From Massilia violaceinigra (GTDB lineage Bacteria; Pseudomonadota; Gammaproteobacteria; Burkholderiales; Burkholderiaceae_D): a stretch of 64,000 nucleotides of DNA. Both the position numbers and the translations under genes were made by a program. The stretch is from the NCBI RefSeq assembly GCF_002752675.1, contig NZ_CP024608.1, positions 4,526,001 to 4,590,000 on the forward strand. The letters are read 5' to 3'. The notes below the pieces were generated by a model. That model had not been told where the DNA came from, ran no database searches, and worked only from the letters and a program-made list of their open reading frames with translations. Positions 38,801 through 45,590 of this stretch are shown piece after piece. Position 1 is the stretch's first letter. Every line of letters begins with the position of its first letter.

Positions 38801-41800
38801 CACCAACATCGACCGCGTCGCCACCATTGCCGGCGGCAACGTGTTCATCGATGCCAAAGGCAATTTCACGGCGCGCGGGGCCCAGGTCGACGCGGCCGCG
38901 AACTTGACTGTGTTGGCGGGCAAGAACATCGACATCGCCGGCGTGGAAGAAAAGCACGCGCTGTTCGTGCCGCTCGGCGGCAACACGATGGGCCGCACCG
39001 GCTACACCAGCGGGGCGAGCGTATCGAACGTCGGCAGCAATCTGACTGCCGGCAATAACGCCACCATCAGGGCGGCCGGCGACGCCACGCTGAGCGGCAG
39101 CCGTGTCGCTGCGGCCAACGACGTGAGCATTACTGGTGCCAACGTCACCATCTCGGCGGTCAAGGACCGCTCCCTCGTCGACGTGCAAACGGTGGGCCGC
39201 AAGCAGTACGACCGTGCCATGAACGATGACGAAAGCCTCAGTGGCGGCGTCGTCAGCGCCGGCAACAACGTCACCATCAGCGCGACCGGCGTTGCGACCG
39301 GGCAGAAAGACAAGGATGGCAAGGCGATTGCCCACGTGGGCACGGGCAACCTCGTCCTCAACGCGGCCAACGTGACCGCCCTGAAAGGGACGGCCGGGCT
39401 GCTGGCCAACAACGATGTGTCGATCCAGACCGTCGCCACCCGGCACGACAGCCTGAACGACAGCTACAGCAAGAGCGGCAACCTGGTCAAGAGCACGACC
39501 ACGACGACCTCCACTGCATCGAGCACCCAGCAGGCCGAGGGCAGCAGCATCGCCGGCAACAGCGTTGCCATTTCCGCCGGCAACGGCAAGGACCTGGTCG
39601 GCAACGTCAATGTGATCGGCTCGTCGGTGCTTGCCGACACCAACCTGACTGTGACGGCGGGCGCGGACATCAATGTCCTGGCCGCAACCAGCAACGGGAC
39701 GTACAGCCAGGCGACATCGGTCAGGCAGTCCGGCCTGTCGGGCGCCAAGAACGGCATCGGCTTGAGCGCCGGGTCGTCGACCGTGAAAACCCGCGACGAC
39801 GGCACCTTTGCCACCCAGAGCGAAACGGGCAGTGTGCTTGGTTCCACAGGCGGCAACGTGACCCTGAACGCAGGCAAGAACGCAACCATTGCCGGCAGCG
39901 AGCTGATCGCGGGACGCCTGGAGACCGATACCACCGTGCTGAACGGGAACATCGCTATCTCGGCGCAGAACATTGACATCATTCCCGGGCAGGACCAGCG
40001 CCACGAAACGCGCTCGCTCGACACCACGTCGAAGAGCCTCACCGTGGCCGTGGCCGGCACGCCGGTCGATACCCTGCGCAACCTGAAGGAGATCAAGAAG
40101 GACAAGAGCAAGTTCGGCCGCGTCAATGGCACGCTCTCCGAACTGGCTGACAGCAGCCTGACCGCGCCGCAAGTGGCGGTCACGTTCGGCAAGAGCCAGA
40201 CCAGCAGCAGCACGGTGCACGATGGCGAGACGCAGTCCGGCAGCAGCATCACCGCGGCCGGCGACATCCGCCTCACGGCGCGTGGCAATGGTGTGACGGG
40301 GGCGGACGGCAAGCCGCTTGACGGCGACATCACCGTGCGCGGTTCGACAATCGACGGCGGCGGCTTGGTAAAGCTGAGCGCCGAACGCAACATCACGGTG
40401 GAAGCATCCACCGACCGCAGCAGCGACAGCAGCGCGGCGACGGCCAGCGGGTCGACCTTCAGCACGGCGGGCACGAGCCTGGGCGACATCACGCGCTCCA
40501 TCAACGGCGGGCCGAACAATGGCGGCGTGACCCTGTCGCCATACAACCAGAAGCGCGGCAGCGACAGCGGCAGCGAAACGAGCACCAGGCAGACGGCCAG
40601 CCTGATCAACGGCAATACGGTCGAACTGGTCAGCAACAAGGGCGACATCCTTGTGCAGGGCAGCGGCATCAAGGCCAAGGGCGATATTGCGCTGACTGCA
40701 AAGGACGGCAAGATCGACATCGTCAGCGGCCAGGACGGTACGGTGCTCAAGGAAACCCACAACATCATGCAGTTGGGCGACCTGGGCGGCAATGGCACTG
40801 CCAACACGGTGGGTATCAAGCGCGGCAGCGACACGCTCGATACGCGCAAGGATCAGGAGAACACCATCCGCAGCGGCATATCCGCCGGCGGCGACCTGGC
40901 CATCACAGCGAAAGACAACGTCGTGGTGCGCGGCAGTGACTTGCGCGCCGACGGCAATATTGACATCACGGGCAAGAACGTCCTGCTCGACCCGGGCGTG
41001 GATGAGGTCAGCACCAGGGCAACCAGCCAGAGTAGCCAGTTTGGCGTGACCGTGGCGCTGTCCGGCTATGCGGTGGACGCGGCGAATGCGGTCAAGCAGG
41101 CCGCCGTGGCGCACGAGCAGAAGGACGACGACAAGCTGGCCGGCATTTACGCGGTCAAGGCGGCGATCACGGTGGCCAACGGCACCGGCGTCGGCGGCGG
41201 AACGCCTGCGGCCAACAACACGCAGGCGCCGGCATCAAGCCAGGCGTCCATCAAGGCGACGGTCAGCATCGGCGGCAACAGCAACGACAGCACAACCGAT
41301 AACAGCGCGTTGCAGAACAAGGGCAGCACGGTCAACGCGGGCAAGAGCCTGACCATCGTTGCCACTGGCGACGGCGGCAAGGATGCGGACGGCAAGGCGC
41401 TGAATGGTGACATCACGGCGCGTGGCGCGGTACTGAGCGGCAAGGATGTGACCCTGGACGCCGCCCGCGATATCACGCTAGGCAGCGCGCGGGACACCAG
41501 TGCCAACGACAGCAGGAACAGTAGTCAGAACGCATCGGTGGGTGTGGGTTTCGGCCTGGGCGGCACGCAGAACGGCTTTACGCTGGAACTGGCTGCCGGG
41601 CAGTCGCGTGGCAACGCCAATGGCGATGCCACGACCAACCAGAACACCAGTGTTACGGCCAGCAATGTCCTGACGATCAAGAGCGGCAACGACACCACCC
41701 TGGCCGGTGCGCAGGTCAGGGGCGACAAGGTGGTGGCCAACATTGGCGGCGACCTGAATATTGTGAGTCTGCAGGACACCGACAATTACACGAGCCGGGA

Positions 41801-44597
41801 AAAGAGCAGCGGGGGGAGCGTGAGCATTTGCGTGCCGCCGTTCTGCTATGGCTCCAGCTCGGGCAGCGTGAACGCGGCCAAGGCGAATACCGACAGCGTG
41901 TTTGCGGGCGTGAACCAGCAGTCCGGCATCTATGCGGGGGCGCAGGGCTTCGATGTCACCGTCAAGAATAATACCGATCTGATTGGCGGCGTGATTGCCA
42001 GTGCCGCCGGTGCCGACAAGAACAGGCTGACGACGGGGACGCTGACGCACATCGACGTGAAGAACGCCGCCAGCTATGACAGCGACAGCAGCAGCGTCAA
42101 TTTGTCGTACAGCAGCGGCGCCAGTGCGATCCAGACCATTGGCAGCAATGCGGCCGGGAATATGGCCGGCAATGTCACGCCAGCGCAAAGCGGCAATGCG
42201 GCCAGCACGACGAAGAGCGCGATCAGCGTCGGCACGCTCGTCATTACCGATGCCGAGGGACAGATTGCGGCGACGGGGAGAACAGCGGAGGAGACCGTTG
42301 CTGCGACCAATCGCGATACGGCCAACAGCGCCGGGGCCATTGCCAAGATTTTTGACCTGCAGAAGCTCCAGGATGAAAAAGAATATGCGAACGCCGTTTC
42401 CGGCTTGGTCCAACAGGTTTCCCCGTTAATCGAAACCAAACTTGGCGACGTACTGGTCGGCACCGACACCACCACCAAGGTTGCCGTCCATGCTTTGGTC
42501 GATGGCGTTCTCAGCAAGCTTGCAGGCGGTGACTTCAAGTCTGGCGCTGCCGCGTCTGCTGCCACGACGGCGTTGCTCGAAATCTTCGGCGATGACATCA
42601 AGAAAATCCCCGGCTTGAATGCCGGGGATGCAAATGCGGTAACGACGATGCTTGCTGGTGTTGTGGGCAATGTCGTCGCGAGTGCCACAGGCGCTTCGCC
42701 GAGCGGCGCTAACGCAGCCGGATTCATATCCAACGTGGCGGCAACGAACAATTACCTGAAGCATGGCGACGCTGCGCTGTTCAAGCAAAAATTGGATAGC
42801 TGTGAGGCTCAAAAGGGCGGGTGCCCGGAGGATATGCGTCGAAAGATTATTTATGAGTTTAAGGTAATTTCTGATCAGAATGACGCGGCAATGCAGACGT
42901 GCATTCTTCACGCCGACAAGTCGTGCCTGGACCGTTTGAGCAAAGACATTGCGGCCTCAAGCGAGCTGCCACGCACACTCATGCAGCCAGAATTTCTAGT
43001 CTTTAACGGTAGTGATAATCGCGCAACTAATCAAATTACGCTGGCACAGATACATATCAAAGAGCTGGTCAAGGGTAGGCAGACTTTGTGCGGCAGCATC
43101 AGCGAAGCCGCTTGTGACGCAAAGTTCTCTCGGCTGAAAGGTGAGAGTACGGTTAAGGCGGTGACCCTCCTGATGCTCGCGCTTGGAGGAGGCGTGGTGC
43201 CGGAGGCTGTCATAGCCATTCGAAGCGGTATGACGGCCTTGGTGAATGCTGGCCGGATGGGGGCTATTGAGGCCAATGAGCTGAGGATATTAGGAGCAGT
43301 CTCCTACTGCCAGCTCAAACCGGACAAGTGTTTGGCTGCGGCGGAAGCGGTGGGCACTATTGCGTCGGGCGCCCCACTCTCCGGCGTGTTGCTGCCGAAT
43401 CCGGGAACTTTGGGCGGAAAGGGAGTAGCTGCCGTGCCAGAGTTGGGGGCGGGCGTAAAAACCATCGGGGGCGGTGTCCCGGGAACCGCGGCCCACGCTG
43501 TCGACGACCTGCTGCCGGGTGTGGCGTCGGGGACTAAGAACGCGGGCATTGCGCCAATCATCGGAACAGAAGTCAATGCCGTTCGCATGACTGAGTTAGA
43601 GGTAATCAAGCAAAAAATCGCACCCTGCTGTTTTGCTCCGGGTACCTTGGTCGCAACGCCAACGGGTTACATCGTCATCGAGGCGCTGAAGCAGGGTGAC
43701 CAGGTATGGACTCGGCTTGACGACAATACCGGCGAGGTGTTTGCCTCGACGGTGACCGCAACACACATCCGCGACGATCAGCCGATCTATCGGCTCACAT
43801 TGAAGCAGGATGATGCTGGCGGCCAAACCCGGCAGGAAGCACTCCTGGTCACGCCCGGACATCCGTTCTACATTGCAGGGAGAGGATTTGTCTCTGCGAT
43901 TGATCTGAAAGCGGGCGATCGGCTGACTGCGCGGGACCAGTCGAAGAATGGCGCGACGGTAACAACACTCGAACTTGTTCAGCAACAGGGGCGTACCCAC
44001 AACCTTACGGTAGATCTGGGTCATACCTTTTTTGTCGGAGCGTTCGAGACTTGGGTGCACAATGTGGGGCCCTGTGCCAAGTGCATTAATGGGATGTGTT
44101 CGATCCATACGGCGGGAGAGACGAAGGTCGGGCAAATTAATGTAAACGAACCGAACTTGTTGGTTGGGAAAAATGCAGTTTCAGGTCTAGGTACCGGATC
44201 GCTTTCTGGACCTCCGACGAAAATTCCACCACTTTCAAACGCCGAAACAACGCGTTCATTGATTCGAGAGAATGAGAGTGCTGTCACTTTGTCTGGCAAG
44301 GGATATCATGTCGAGCAAAATCCTGTCGTTGAGGGAATAAAAAATCCGGACTATCGTATAAATGGTGTAATTTATGATAATTATGCCCCTGCAACAAGTA
44401 ACACTCGGAGTATTTGGACGACCGTGGATGGCAAGGTACAATCCGGTCAAGCGAATAATATTGTGGTGAATTTGGCTGATAGTAAAGTGAATATGAAAGC
44501 ATTGGAAGAGCAATTTGCCACCTATCCAATTCAAGGGCTGCAGGAAGTAATAGTGATAGATGCAGCCGGCCACATTACAATTATTAAAGGGAGATAA
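26895..44597 (+). CDS. cdiA: CdiA: giant contact-dependent inhibition filament with Hint domain and C-terminal tRNase-type toxin
   Basis: A 5900-residue exoprotein. An extended signal peptide ends at AGPAYA (cleavage after residue 66), followed by the TPS secretion domain, with QFNVGKQGLILNNS and NPNGI motifs (about 67-320). A very long array of filamentous-haemagglutinin beta-helix repeats (GGxIxAxxxL.. LDNxxGxI) runs to about residue 3350; an Ala/Gly/Thr-rich low-complexity linker covers about 3465-3630. Then come the YETDPLFTDKNKW/YFLDQLDLDPQ region (YP-like, about 3680-3850) and a second haemagglutinin array. The end has a Hint domain (residues 5579-5723) and a toxin tip of about 177 residues. 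The ATG is followed at once by a standard leader, and the stop lies one base before the immunity gene. The protein is larger than typical CdiA (about 3000-3500 residues), mainly through the first repeat array. Confidence 0.93.
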   Translation: MKSSIRHLLKSKQSTLTAADRLVQAQLDEPMEAAGRTGRPWTRTVARMMIVLQILQTALVAGPAYAQVVAAGNAPAGQKPLVDAAANGVPIVLIAPPSAAGVSHNRYDQFNVGKQGLILNNSRDTTSTQLGGIITGNMQLGTTTARIILNEVTSGNPSRLNGYIEVAGQRADLVIANPNGISCDGCGFLNTAGRATLTTGTPQYNSAGQLDSLNVQRGVITIGAGGLNASNVEQLDLLARGIVIEGEISTKNLQAVLGANKVLYGTLKATQQDGTGNAPKFAIDIADLGGMYANQIYLVATEKGLGVNSAGRVASLTENLTLSAQGDLTLKDNYSKKDVDLSSSGKVTLLGQTNADRDVRIAAAERVAINSGAMLRAEQGVLLNTRHIDNSGSLIQKSASETLVLAAERINSSGSIYSATGLTLQANSIDGKGGVLQAERTLSVSADSIAADQQQWAANDAVTVKAGEIRVSDSVLAAATDLTMNAGGALNLQGSHLTGKKAIDLRGAGVNTGAATVSAASIVVDAGKGKLDNTAGVIYATGNIDVRAAGIDNTRGKIVATDKLALHAGGGALDNTGGTVASKAAVFTDVGGIRNREGTLSTTSDLVLDGAFDNNKGKLITAGALTFAGRSLDNAGGAIQAGQAVKLTASGLIDSAAGIIQSTGSGVTIKADRFDNTKGAIAAATDIGIDAQRLLARDGEVSAGGKLAVTGATLDLGGASLASNGTLDLAASDIVATAAKLEAGQALTLKASSLSAAGASLASVNNVDVAVTGDAWLDKAAIAANGNIDLNSRNLHAQQLRVESGAGVAIKANGVNLQDASLSGARGLTLDAGNLLMQGGSAISGGKLTITGQSQQGGKLSAAGDVDIRMEKRFELTGGAILAGGDIAVRAEGIVTDKAQVGGKHIVLDAGLESMSNVQGTVVAESGGGTGTPALVVRGNGIDNNRGVLSSDAHAVFDAKSQVFDNNGGNVVVAGDMALSAGTLKNRFGSVATGSSIVMRGNDVDNTDGQLRSGKDVVIESNGQRLGNDRGLIEAQGAMTLAAAELTNIGGKLAANQTLSLTAGALNNSGGTVAAGKDLTLSVGGVINSANGSLRAGGPISISAQRLDAAGAQISSQAQIVIAAGQGIDLDKGDIKAGGSVDLSADRVQASGATIISNGAIAVTGRDSVSLAGADINANGAVAVKAGKGASLQGTQIATNAELQINAASIDAGASRLSSAGDLTLHASTGAIVLDGGHLASGARLQIDGKGIDAANATLAAKSDIALDTRGADYTADGSVHRSEAGGITVKANNIHAGGSAGQAANSGFIAKGAIALDASGLIDAANSSVSSGSNVVLNAGKGIRTAGGAVSAIGSATLSGATIDNAGGAIAANGAVKLVARDGGIDNGGGSILSRDQLTLQTRTGLDRIAGKPVAAGGATDLNNKGGSIVGVGGAVINSGSIDNSGGKIASGDNLLLDLGNSDFKGAKGSVLSEKGLTLTARQIDLSGGQLRAGKGVTMSGDSIMAKGTVISAAAGDLLIDSKGSDVGASGSDMLASGLLSLKTGAANLAQANLASGANTSIASAALDARQARIQAGGDIAIASSAAINAQDAAINAGGKLGVAATSLKGGQYSAFKDLTVVTTGGIDLGKSTLPGAQGGAFLTDAALSVKAQGVILDDGRAIGKNVTLDVGNGVLSNRGGTILATDAAANAPALKLTSNGLDSTGGSIVSNGDLIINSGSGTLENSKGTIGALRKLDIVAGNVGNAGGSVVANTALAMQVQVIDNQAGKIQAGTSLNIKAGDIDNRAGTLVGSTGIELTAGKVDSGAMALIGSNGNVTLNTKGLDNSGSQVTAGGKLAIDTGTGGAITNVKGKLTSDGSMTLASAGDLDNSGGTIAAGEGLDAQIQGALVNKAGNIVASKQIGLTVNGPVANQGGSIQAGTDILLGATKGIDNDAGKLIANGALGIDAASLTSKKGLISAGKDLEVDVKTLGGALDNQGGQIQASGKASIAATGLGNVDGIIIANQDLVLDAGKALLDNRGGIVQSAKASVVIDAGDIASQGADSAIVAAGDLTIAGGNIDSSKGLISAGKDLSLVAQGALSNAQGRITAGANATVQGKGIDNSGALLSAGKSMTVQAGSGSLVNSGGNMLAGDALTLGASSIQNVGGTLASNGDLNLVADTGGTVDNSAGTIRSAQGSVSLTGGQLRNGAVGTATPAAGGMIAAGKDVTIVANGALGNRDGSIVAANKLSIQAIGALDNNNGKLTGANALAVSANGITSVNGSMLSNGQLSANAGKGAFDNRKGVISGGGTTTLNSAGRFDNTDGKITTGANLVASTGAFDNVRGLVSAQGGASLTTAAFDGRKGEVIGQQSLSINTQGARFDGSAGRFASNGGVTLATGDAVLTGSTIAAGDSFGIQSSGPNSHLDADGIQIAVTKNITMTGADVALNGSNLQAGNTISVAGTKVGLNNAALAANTAVNVSGTDVQAAGINISTQGDISLQSSNTLDYRNAQFAAGNNAAIYGGGLVATSGAKLAAGKRLSFGMGQQAVDFSALDFTYQFGTDLLVQAMGIRTGGVAISGDNLFFDAGTGVLDNTYGTLSATGVVEFKGRGMINTGGLIAADHLVSLDSGTGAMINDGGTIASAAGKIGIAGSDLLNKGGNISAADTVDVSTIGLADNADGNIVAGGEVSLYSGTLGNVKGQVVSNKDKVTINAGTFDNNGGVVSAKTALDVTTKLEVSNKGGSLVAGTDATIIGKNGVNNTGGLIGAAQKVVLSSSAGILINQDGTIQSDKSTVEIDAAKGIWNQKGDIYGVTSVQAKTDADLLNMQGGRIASQGEVKLGSLKGKLDNADGVISSGTDLIVAAKDVNNAGGVLSGLKSAKVDADSVNNNAGVIESGVGGIAITAKTLSNDHSGTERGIVSHGDIAITGGSVKQNGGYIGADGKLTIDGTSIDNTGGSTMLALKSLSLIGSSGINNQGGNIKSAVDTTLKAPVLNNIGGTVFAHNNLVVDVAAIDNSNTNNGAFDQGLLASNTVTVNAATVGNVNGAIVALKNLKVTGTTSINNSGGQLSGEEVIIDTADFINTSGRTDATTKLTANMKKFSADGVMASTGTLRLAMDGDFTNIGTVAAENNLEIVLNNGKYTNANNGTISAAKDLSLSATELNNYGTISATNTTLDVGTFTNADTGVVNSIGTTTVKGGNTFNTGRIYGGNVVMGGAVTNEAKATIGARDMLTVNGLLINKPGANVISLGNMKLGSVVNAGARIEAGGNLELGMLKNLNCVSGGAGNGHGASDCGSYGLEGGIGFQDQTTVHAVNRVTITPKNTNNEYTLDQLSYYTDDKHYYIHPDALHDKIEDYTKKTTDTRTTIESVMTKSNAGVVTAAGNISAASAINIDSQIIAGGSIGIGGGAEVGNGVVKTPGDTVNISTQGTRQVTDSGVKYSTEVVSSGFSGHKRTYGPEQAFQDVGPTTSIDLAGVLYDSSGAAPAPVAPANTVITPAEPAKVVGALGAGVAGNLTPSSGNTAAGDAAAPKTGKVATYTTGSTTVGINVGAIKADTAVQGVAAQGVIAGGAPSVDTSVAAGGTKIGAQAAGPAGGAGPVSTDAQQQGSGGAADVTVGTSAQPVVKGQVAGNALPGSVIAGNARAAQQTAIGDLTTSFAKFAAARPVTVADKNVDAGVFGPNAKDVNGRATDPNVPNVTLTSNADWKAPTGNLFSLKPGEGAGYLVETDPLFTDKNKWTGSDYFLDQLDLDPQRTLKRYGDGFVEQRAFADQLINITGRNKLSGYENNEQAFKALMDSGVAYAKQFQLTPGVALSEQQMAQLTTDIVWLQEETVTLPDGSTTKVLVPQVYLRRPQQGDLSTGGALIAGDNVTIRNQNGSISNSGTILAGYANAKPTDMQGAVNLDAQNVTNRGTVAGDAIDIKAANDIANVGGRIAGLSNKGVDGSATDDSRVTLNAGRDILVASTMQARSVDTVGNNGTSTSSRTNIDRVATIAGGNVFIDAKGNFTARGAQVDAAANLTVLAGKNIDIAGVEEKHALFVPLGGNTMGRTGYTSGASVSNVGSNLTAGNNATIRAAGDATLSGSRVAAANDVSITGANVTISAVKDRSLVDVQTVGRKQYDRAMNDDESLSGGVVSAGNNVTISATGVATGQKDKDGKAIAHVGTGNLVLNAANVTALKGTAGLLANNDVSIQTVATRHDSLNDSYSKSGNLVKSTTTTTSTASSTQQAEGSSIAGNSVAISAGNGKDLVGNVNVIGSSVLADTNLTVTAGADINVLAATSNGTYSQATSVRQSGLSGAKNGIGLSAGSSTVKTRDDGTFATQSETGSVLGSTGGNVTLNAGKNATIAGSELIAGRLETDTTVLNGNIAISAQNIDIIPGQDQRHETRSLDTTSKSLTVAVAGTPVDTLRNLKEIKKDKSKFGRVNGTLSELADSSLTAPQVAVTFGKSQTSSSTVHDGETQSGSSITAAGDIRLTARGNGVTGADGKPLDGDITVRGSTIDGGGLVKLSAERNITVEASTDRSSDSSAATASGSTFSTAGTSLGDITRSINGGPNNGGVTLSPYNQKRGSDSGSETSTRQTASLINGNTVELVSNKGDILVQGSGIKAKGDIALTAKDGKIDIVSGQDGTVLKETHNIMQLGDLGGNGTANTVGIKRGSDTLDTRKDQENTIRSGISAGGDLAITAKDNVVVRGSDLRADGNIDITGKNVLLDPGVDEVSTRATSQSSQFGVTVALSGYAVDAANAVKQAAVAHEQKDDDKLAGIYAVKAAITVANGTGVGGGTPAANNTQAPASSQASIKATVSIGGNSNDSTTDNSALQNKGSTVNAGKSLTIVATGDGGKDADGKALNGDITARGAVLSGKDVTLDAARDITLGSARDTSANDSRNSSQNASVGVGFGLGGTQNGFTLELAAGQSRGNANGDATTNQNTSVTASNVLTIKSGNDTTLAGAQVRGDKVVANIGGDLNIVSLQDTDNYTSREKSSGGSVSICVPPFCYGSSSGSVNAAKANTDSVFAGVNQQSGIYAGAQGFDVTVKNNTDLIGGVIASAAGADKNRLTTGTLTHIDVKNAASYDSDSSSVNLSYSSGASAIQTIGSNAAGNMAGNVTPAQSGNAASTTKSAISVGTLVITDAEGQIAATGRTAEETVAATNRDTANSAGAIAKIFDLQKLQDEKEYANAVSGLVQQVSPLIETKLGDVLVGTDTTTKVAVHALVDGVLSKLAGGDFKSGAAASAATTALLEIFGDDIKKIPGLNAGDANAVTTMLAGVVGNVVASATGASPSGANAAGFISNVAATNNYLKHGDAALFKQKLDSCEAQKGGCPEDMRRKIIYEFKVISDQNDAAMQTCILHADKSCLDRLSKDIAASSELPRTLMQPEFLVFNGSDNRATNQITLAQIHIKELVKGRQTLCGSISEAACDAKFSRLKGESTVKAVTLLMLALGGGVVPEAVIAIRSGMTALVNAGRMGAIEANELRILGAVSYCQLKPDKCLAAAEAVGTIASGAPLSGVLLPNPGTLGGKGVAAVPELGAGVKTIGGGVPGTAAHAVDDLLPGVASGTKNAGIAPIIGTEVNAVRMTELEVIKQKIAPCCFAPGTLVATPTGYIVIEALKQGDQVWTRLDDNTGEVFASTVTATHIRDDQPIYRLTLKQDDAGGQTRQEALLVTPGHPFYIAGRGFVSAIDLKAGDRLTARDQSKNGATVTTLELVQQQGRTHNLTVDLGHTFFVGAFETWVHNVGPCAKCINGMCSIHTAGETKVGQINVNEPNLLVGKNAVSGLGTGSLSGPPTKIPPLSNAETTRSLIRENESAVTLSGKGYHVEQNPVVEGIKNPDYRINGVIYDNYAPATSNTRSIWTTVDGKVQSGQANNIVVNLADSKVNMKALEEQFATYPIQGLQEVIVIDAAGHITIIKGR
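37929..39365 (+). repeat. Direct repeat copy A (inside cdiA, YP-like to FHA-2 region)
   Basis: This stretch recurs at 45591-47027 with a constant offset of 7662 bases and very few mismatches; the part 38041-38870 appears identical by eye. It codes for residues about 3679-4157 of CdiA. Similarity stops abruptly at both ends. It is an obvious substrate for homologous recombination with copy B. Confidence 0.92.
43629..44063 (+). other. Hint (hedgehog/intein-type) domain of CdiA
   Basis: Residues 5579-5723 form a PT-HINT type self-cleaving domain: the nucleophilic cysteine at the start (CFAPGTLVATPTG), TPGHPFY in the middle (the conserved block B histidine) and the end FETWVHN. In polymorphic toxins this domain precedes the toxin and releases it by autoproteolysis. 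It takes the place of the VENN pretoxin domain of classic CdiA. A diverged second copy lies at 51570-52004. Confidence 0.88.
44064..44597 (+). other. C-terminal toxin domain of CdiA, probable tRNase (CdiA_C type)
   Basis: About 177 residues after the Hint domain. The last 110 follow the CdiA_C tRNase pattern: ENESAVTLSGKGYHVEQNP, NPDYRINGVIYDNYAP, SIWTTVDGKVQSGQANNIVVNL and GLQEVIVIDAAG. In known members of this family (BECR-like fold) the toxin cuts tRNA in neighbouring cells that lack immunity. The base composition falls toward AT here compared with the main gene, a usual sign of toxin-tip exchange. Confidence 0.75.
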
Positions 44598-44598
44598 T

Positions 44599-44904
44599 AT
44601 GGCTATTGATTTGTTTTGTTATTCGTCTAATTCAAAGGAAGAGTTGGGGCTAGTCATTAAAGGTCTTTCAACTCAAGTCGAAGAGTTTTATTCCAATAAA
44701 TTTATTGTGTCACTGGCAAGGGAAGCAAACCAAATTCATCATGAAATTGCAATGGAGCATGGGTTGAATGCGCGCTCTCTTTTCTTGATACGGGTTAATG
44801 AAAAAAATGCCGTCGAGGAGCTGCCGGAATTGGTGTCGATGGTTAAAAATATTGTCGGAGGAAATAAAGTTATCGTTTTGTTGGAAAATGAAAAATTATT
44901 GTAA
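44599..44904 (+). CDS. cdiI: CdiI: immunity protein for the CdiA tRNase-type toxin
   Basis: A 101-residue soluble, acidic protein starting one base after the cdiA stop, with AAAGGGAGA as ribosome site. Its position is that of every CdiI. The sequence has alternating short helices and strands (LFCYSSNSKEELGLVIKGL, FIVSLAREANQIHHEIAMEHGL, KVIVLLENEKLL) and resembles small proteins seen next to CdiA_C-type toxins. It is AT-rich, unlike the surrounding repeats. It should bind and block the toxin inside the producing cell. The pairing is supported by place; binding is inferred. Confidence 0.8.
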   Translation: MAIDLFCYSSNSKEELGLVIKGLSTQVEEFYSNKFIVSLAREANQIHHEIAMEHGLNARSLFLIRVNEKNAVEELPELVSMVKNIVGGNKVIVLLENEKLL

Positions 44905-44916
44905 GGTGAACTTCTC

Positions 44917-45000
44917 GCGCAACTAACCATTGACATCGTGTGACTGCAGGAGGAAACCGTGACGATGCCGGACGGCAGCACGACCGAGGTCCTGATGCCC
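44917..45000 (+). pseudogene. Decayed scrap of a cdiA middle region
   Basis: This piece repeats, with substitutions and an in-frame stop (TGA in place of the TGG tryptophan codon), the cdiA stretch near 38306-38390 (ACATCGTGTGGCTGCAGGA and PDGSTTKVL coding part). It ends abruptly at an IS66 fragment. It shows that an older cdiA copy once extended here. Confidence 0.75.
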
Positions 45001-45009
45001 CGTAGTCGT

Positions 45010-45240
45010 TCACACCCCGACCGGAATCGCCTGCAGCGTTGGCACCGTCAGACCGCGCCGGGCTGGGGCAATGACGCTGGCAATGTAGGGCCAGGAGGAT
45101 GCCGATCGTTTTCTGCACGTCTCGATGACGCCGGCCAGAAGCGCGAACGCGCGCGTGCCGGCTTCGCTGCGGGTGCCCATGCTTATACGGCGCGCGATTA
45201 CCCAATGACGCAGGGCTTGCTCGGCGGCATTATTCCGACT
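45010..45240 (-). pseudogene. C-terminal fragment of an IS66-family transposase
   Basis: Read on the minus strand without a start codon, the frame gives NNAAEQALRHWVIARRIS, GTRSEAGTRAFALLAGVIET and SWPYIASVIAPARRG, ending in a TGA at 45012-45010. This is the conserved end of IS66-type transposases (the NNxxExALRxxVI and SWxYL.. blocks). Only about 76 codons remain. It sits between the immunity gene and the orphan cdiA tail and probably marks the insertion or deletion that beheaded the second cdiA copy. Confidence 0.8.
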
Positions 45241-45426
45241 TCCGAATTATGTCGCGCTCGCAGTCAATTTTGCTGCGGCGCGACGGATGCTTGGTTTCGC
45301 CCCGTCCAGACAGTCGGCATTATAAGAGTTGGGCAGTGCTTCGACTGAGGAATGGTGCCAAGGAATGGTGCCATACAGGAATAGGGCCAGGTCTGACATT
45401 TAGACACGACCTCGTCGGTGGAGCCG
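45241..45426. other. Unassigned junction sequence
   Basis: About 190 bases without recognisable coding. It contains a short repeated phrase (GGAATGGTGCCA twice at about 45351-45374) and a weak hairpin-like AGGTCTGAC...GACCT near 45390-45413. It may be further mobile-element debris. Confidence 0.35.
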
Positions 45427-45590
45427 TTACGCGACTGCCTCCACCGTCGGCGGAATCAATGTCGGCGCGGTCGTCGAACCGGCACCGTACAGGGCGCGGC
45501 GACGCAGGGCGTGGTCGTTAATGGCCACCGGCAGTCGGTACTACGGCTGCGGCCGATGCCCAGCAAAAGGGCAGTGGCGGCGCAACGGAC
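45427..45590 (+). pseudogene. Frameshifted remnant of the cdiA low-complexity linker
   Basis: The stretch resembles cdiA near 37455-37690: ACCGTCGGCGGAATCAATGT versus ACCGTCGGCATCAACGT, and GCCCAGCAAAAGGGCAGTGG versus GCCCAGCAACAAGGCAGCGG. The coding meaning (VGAV.., TVQGAATQGVVV.., DAQQKGSGGATDV) switches frame between pieces and meets a stop (TAA at 45519), so the region is decayed. It joins in frame to the orphan cdiA tail at 45591. Confidence 0.75.

Noticed and set aside
44959..45348. 129-codon plus-strand frame after cdiI
   Set aside because: It starts in a decayed cdiA scrap and then runs antisense to the IS66 stump; not a real gene.
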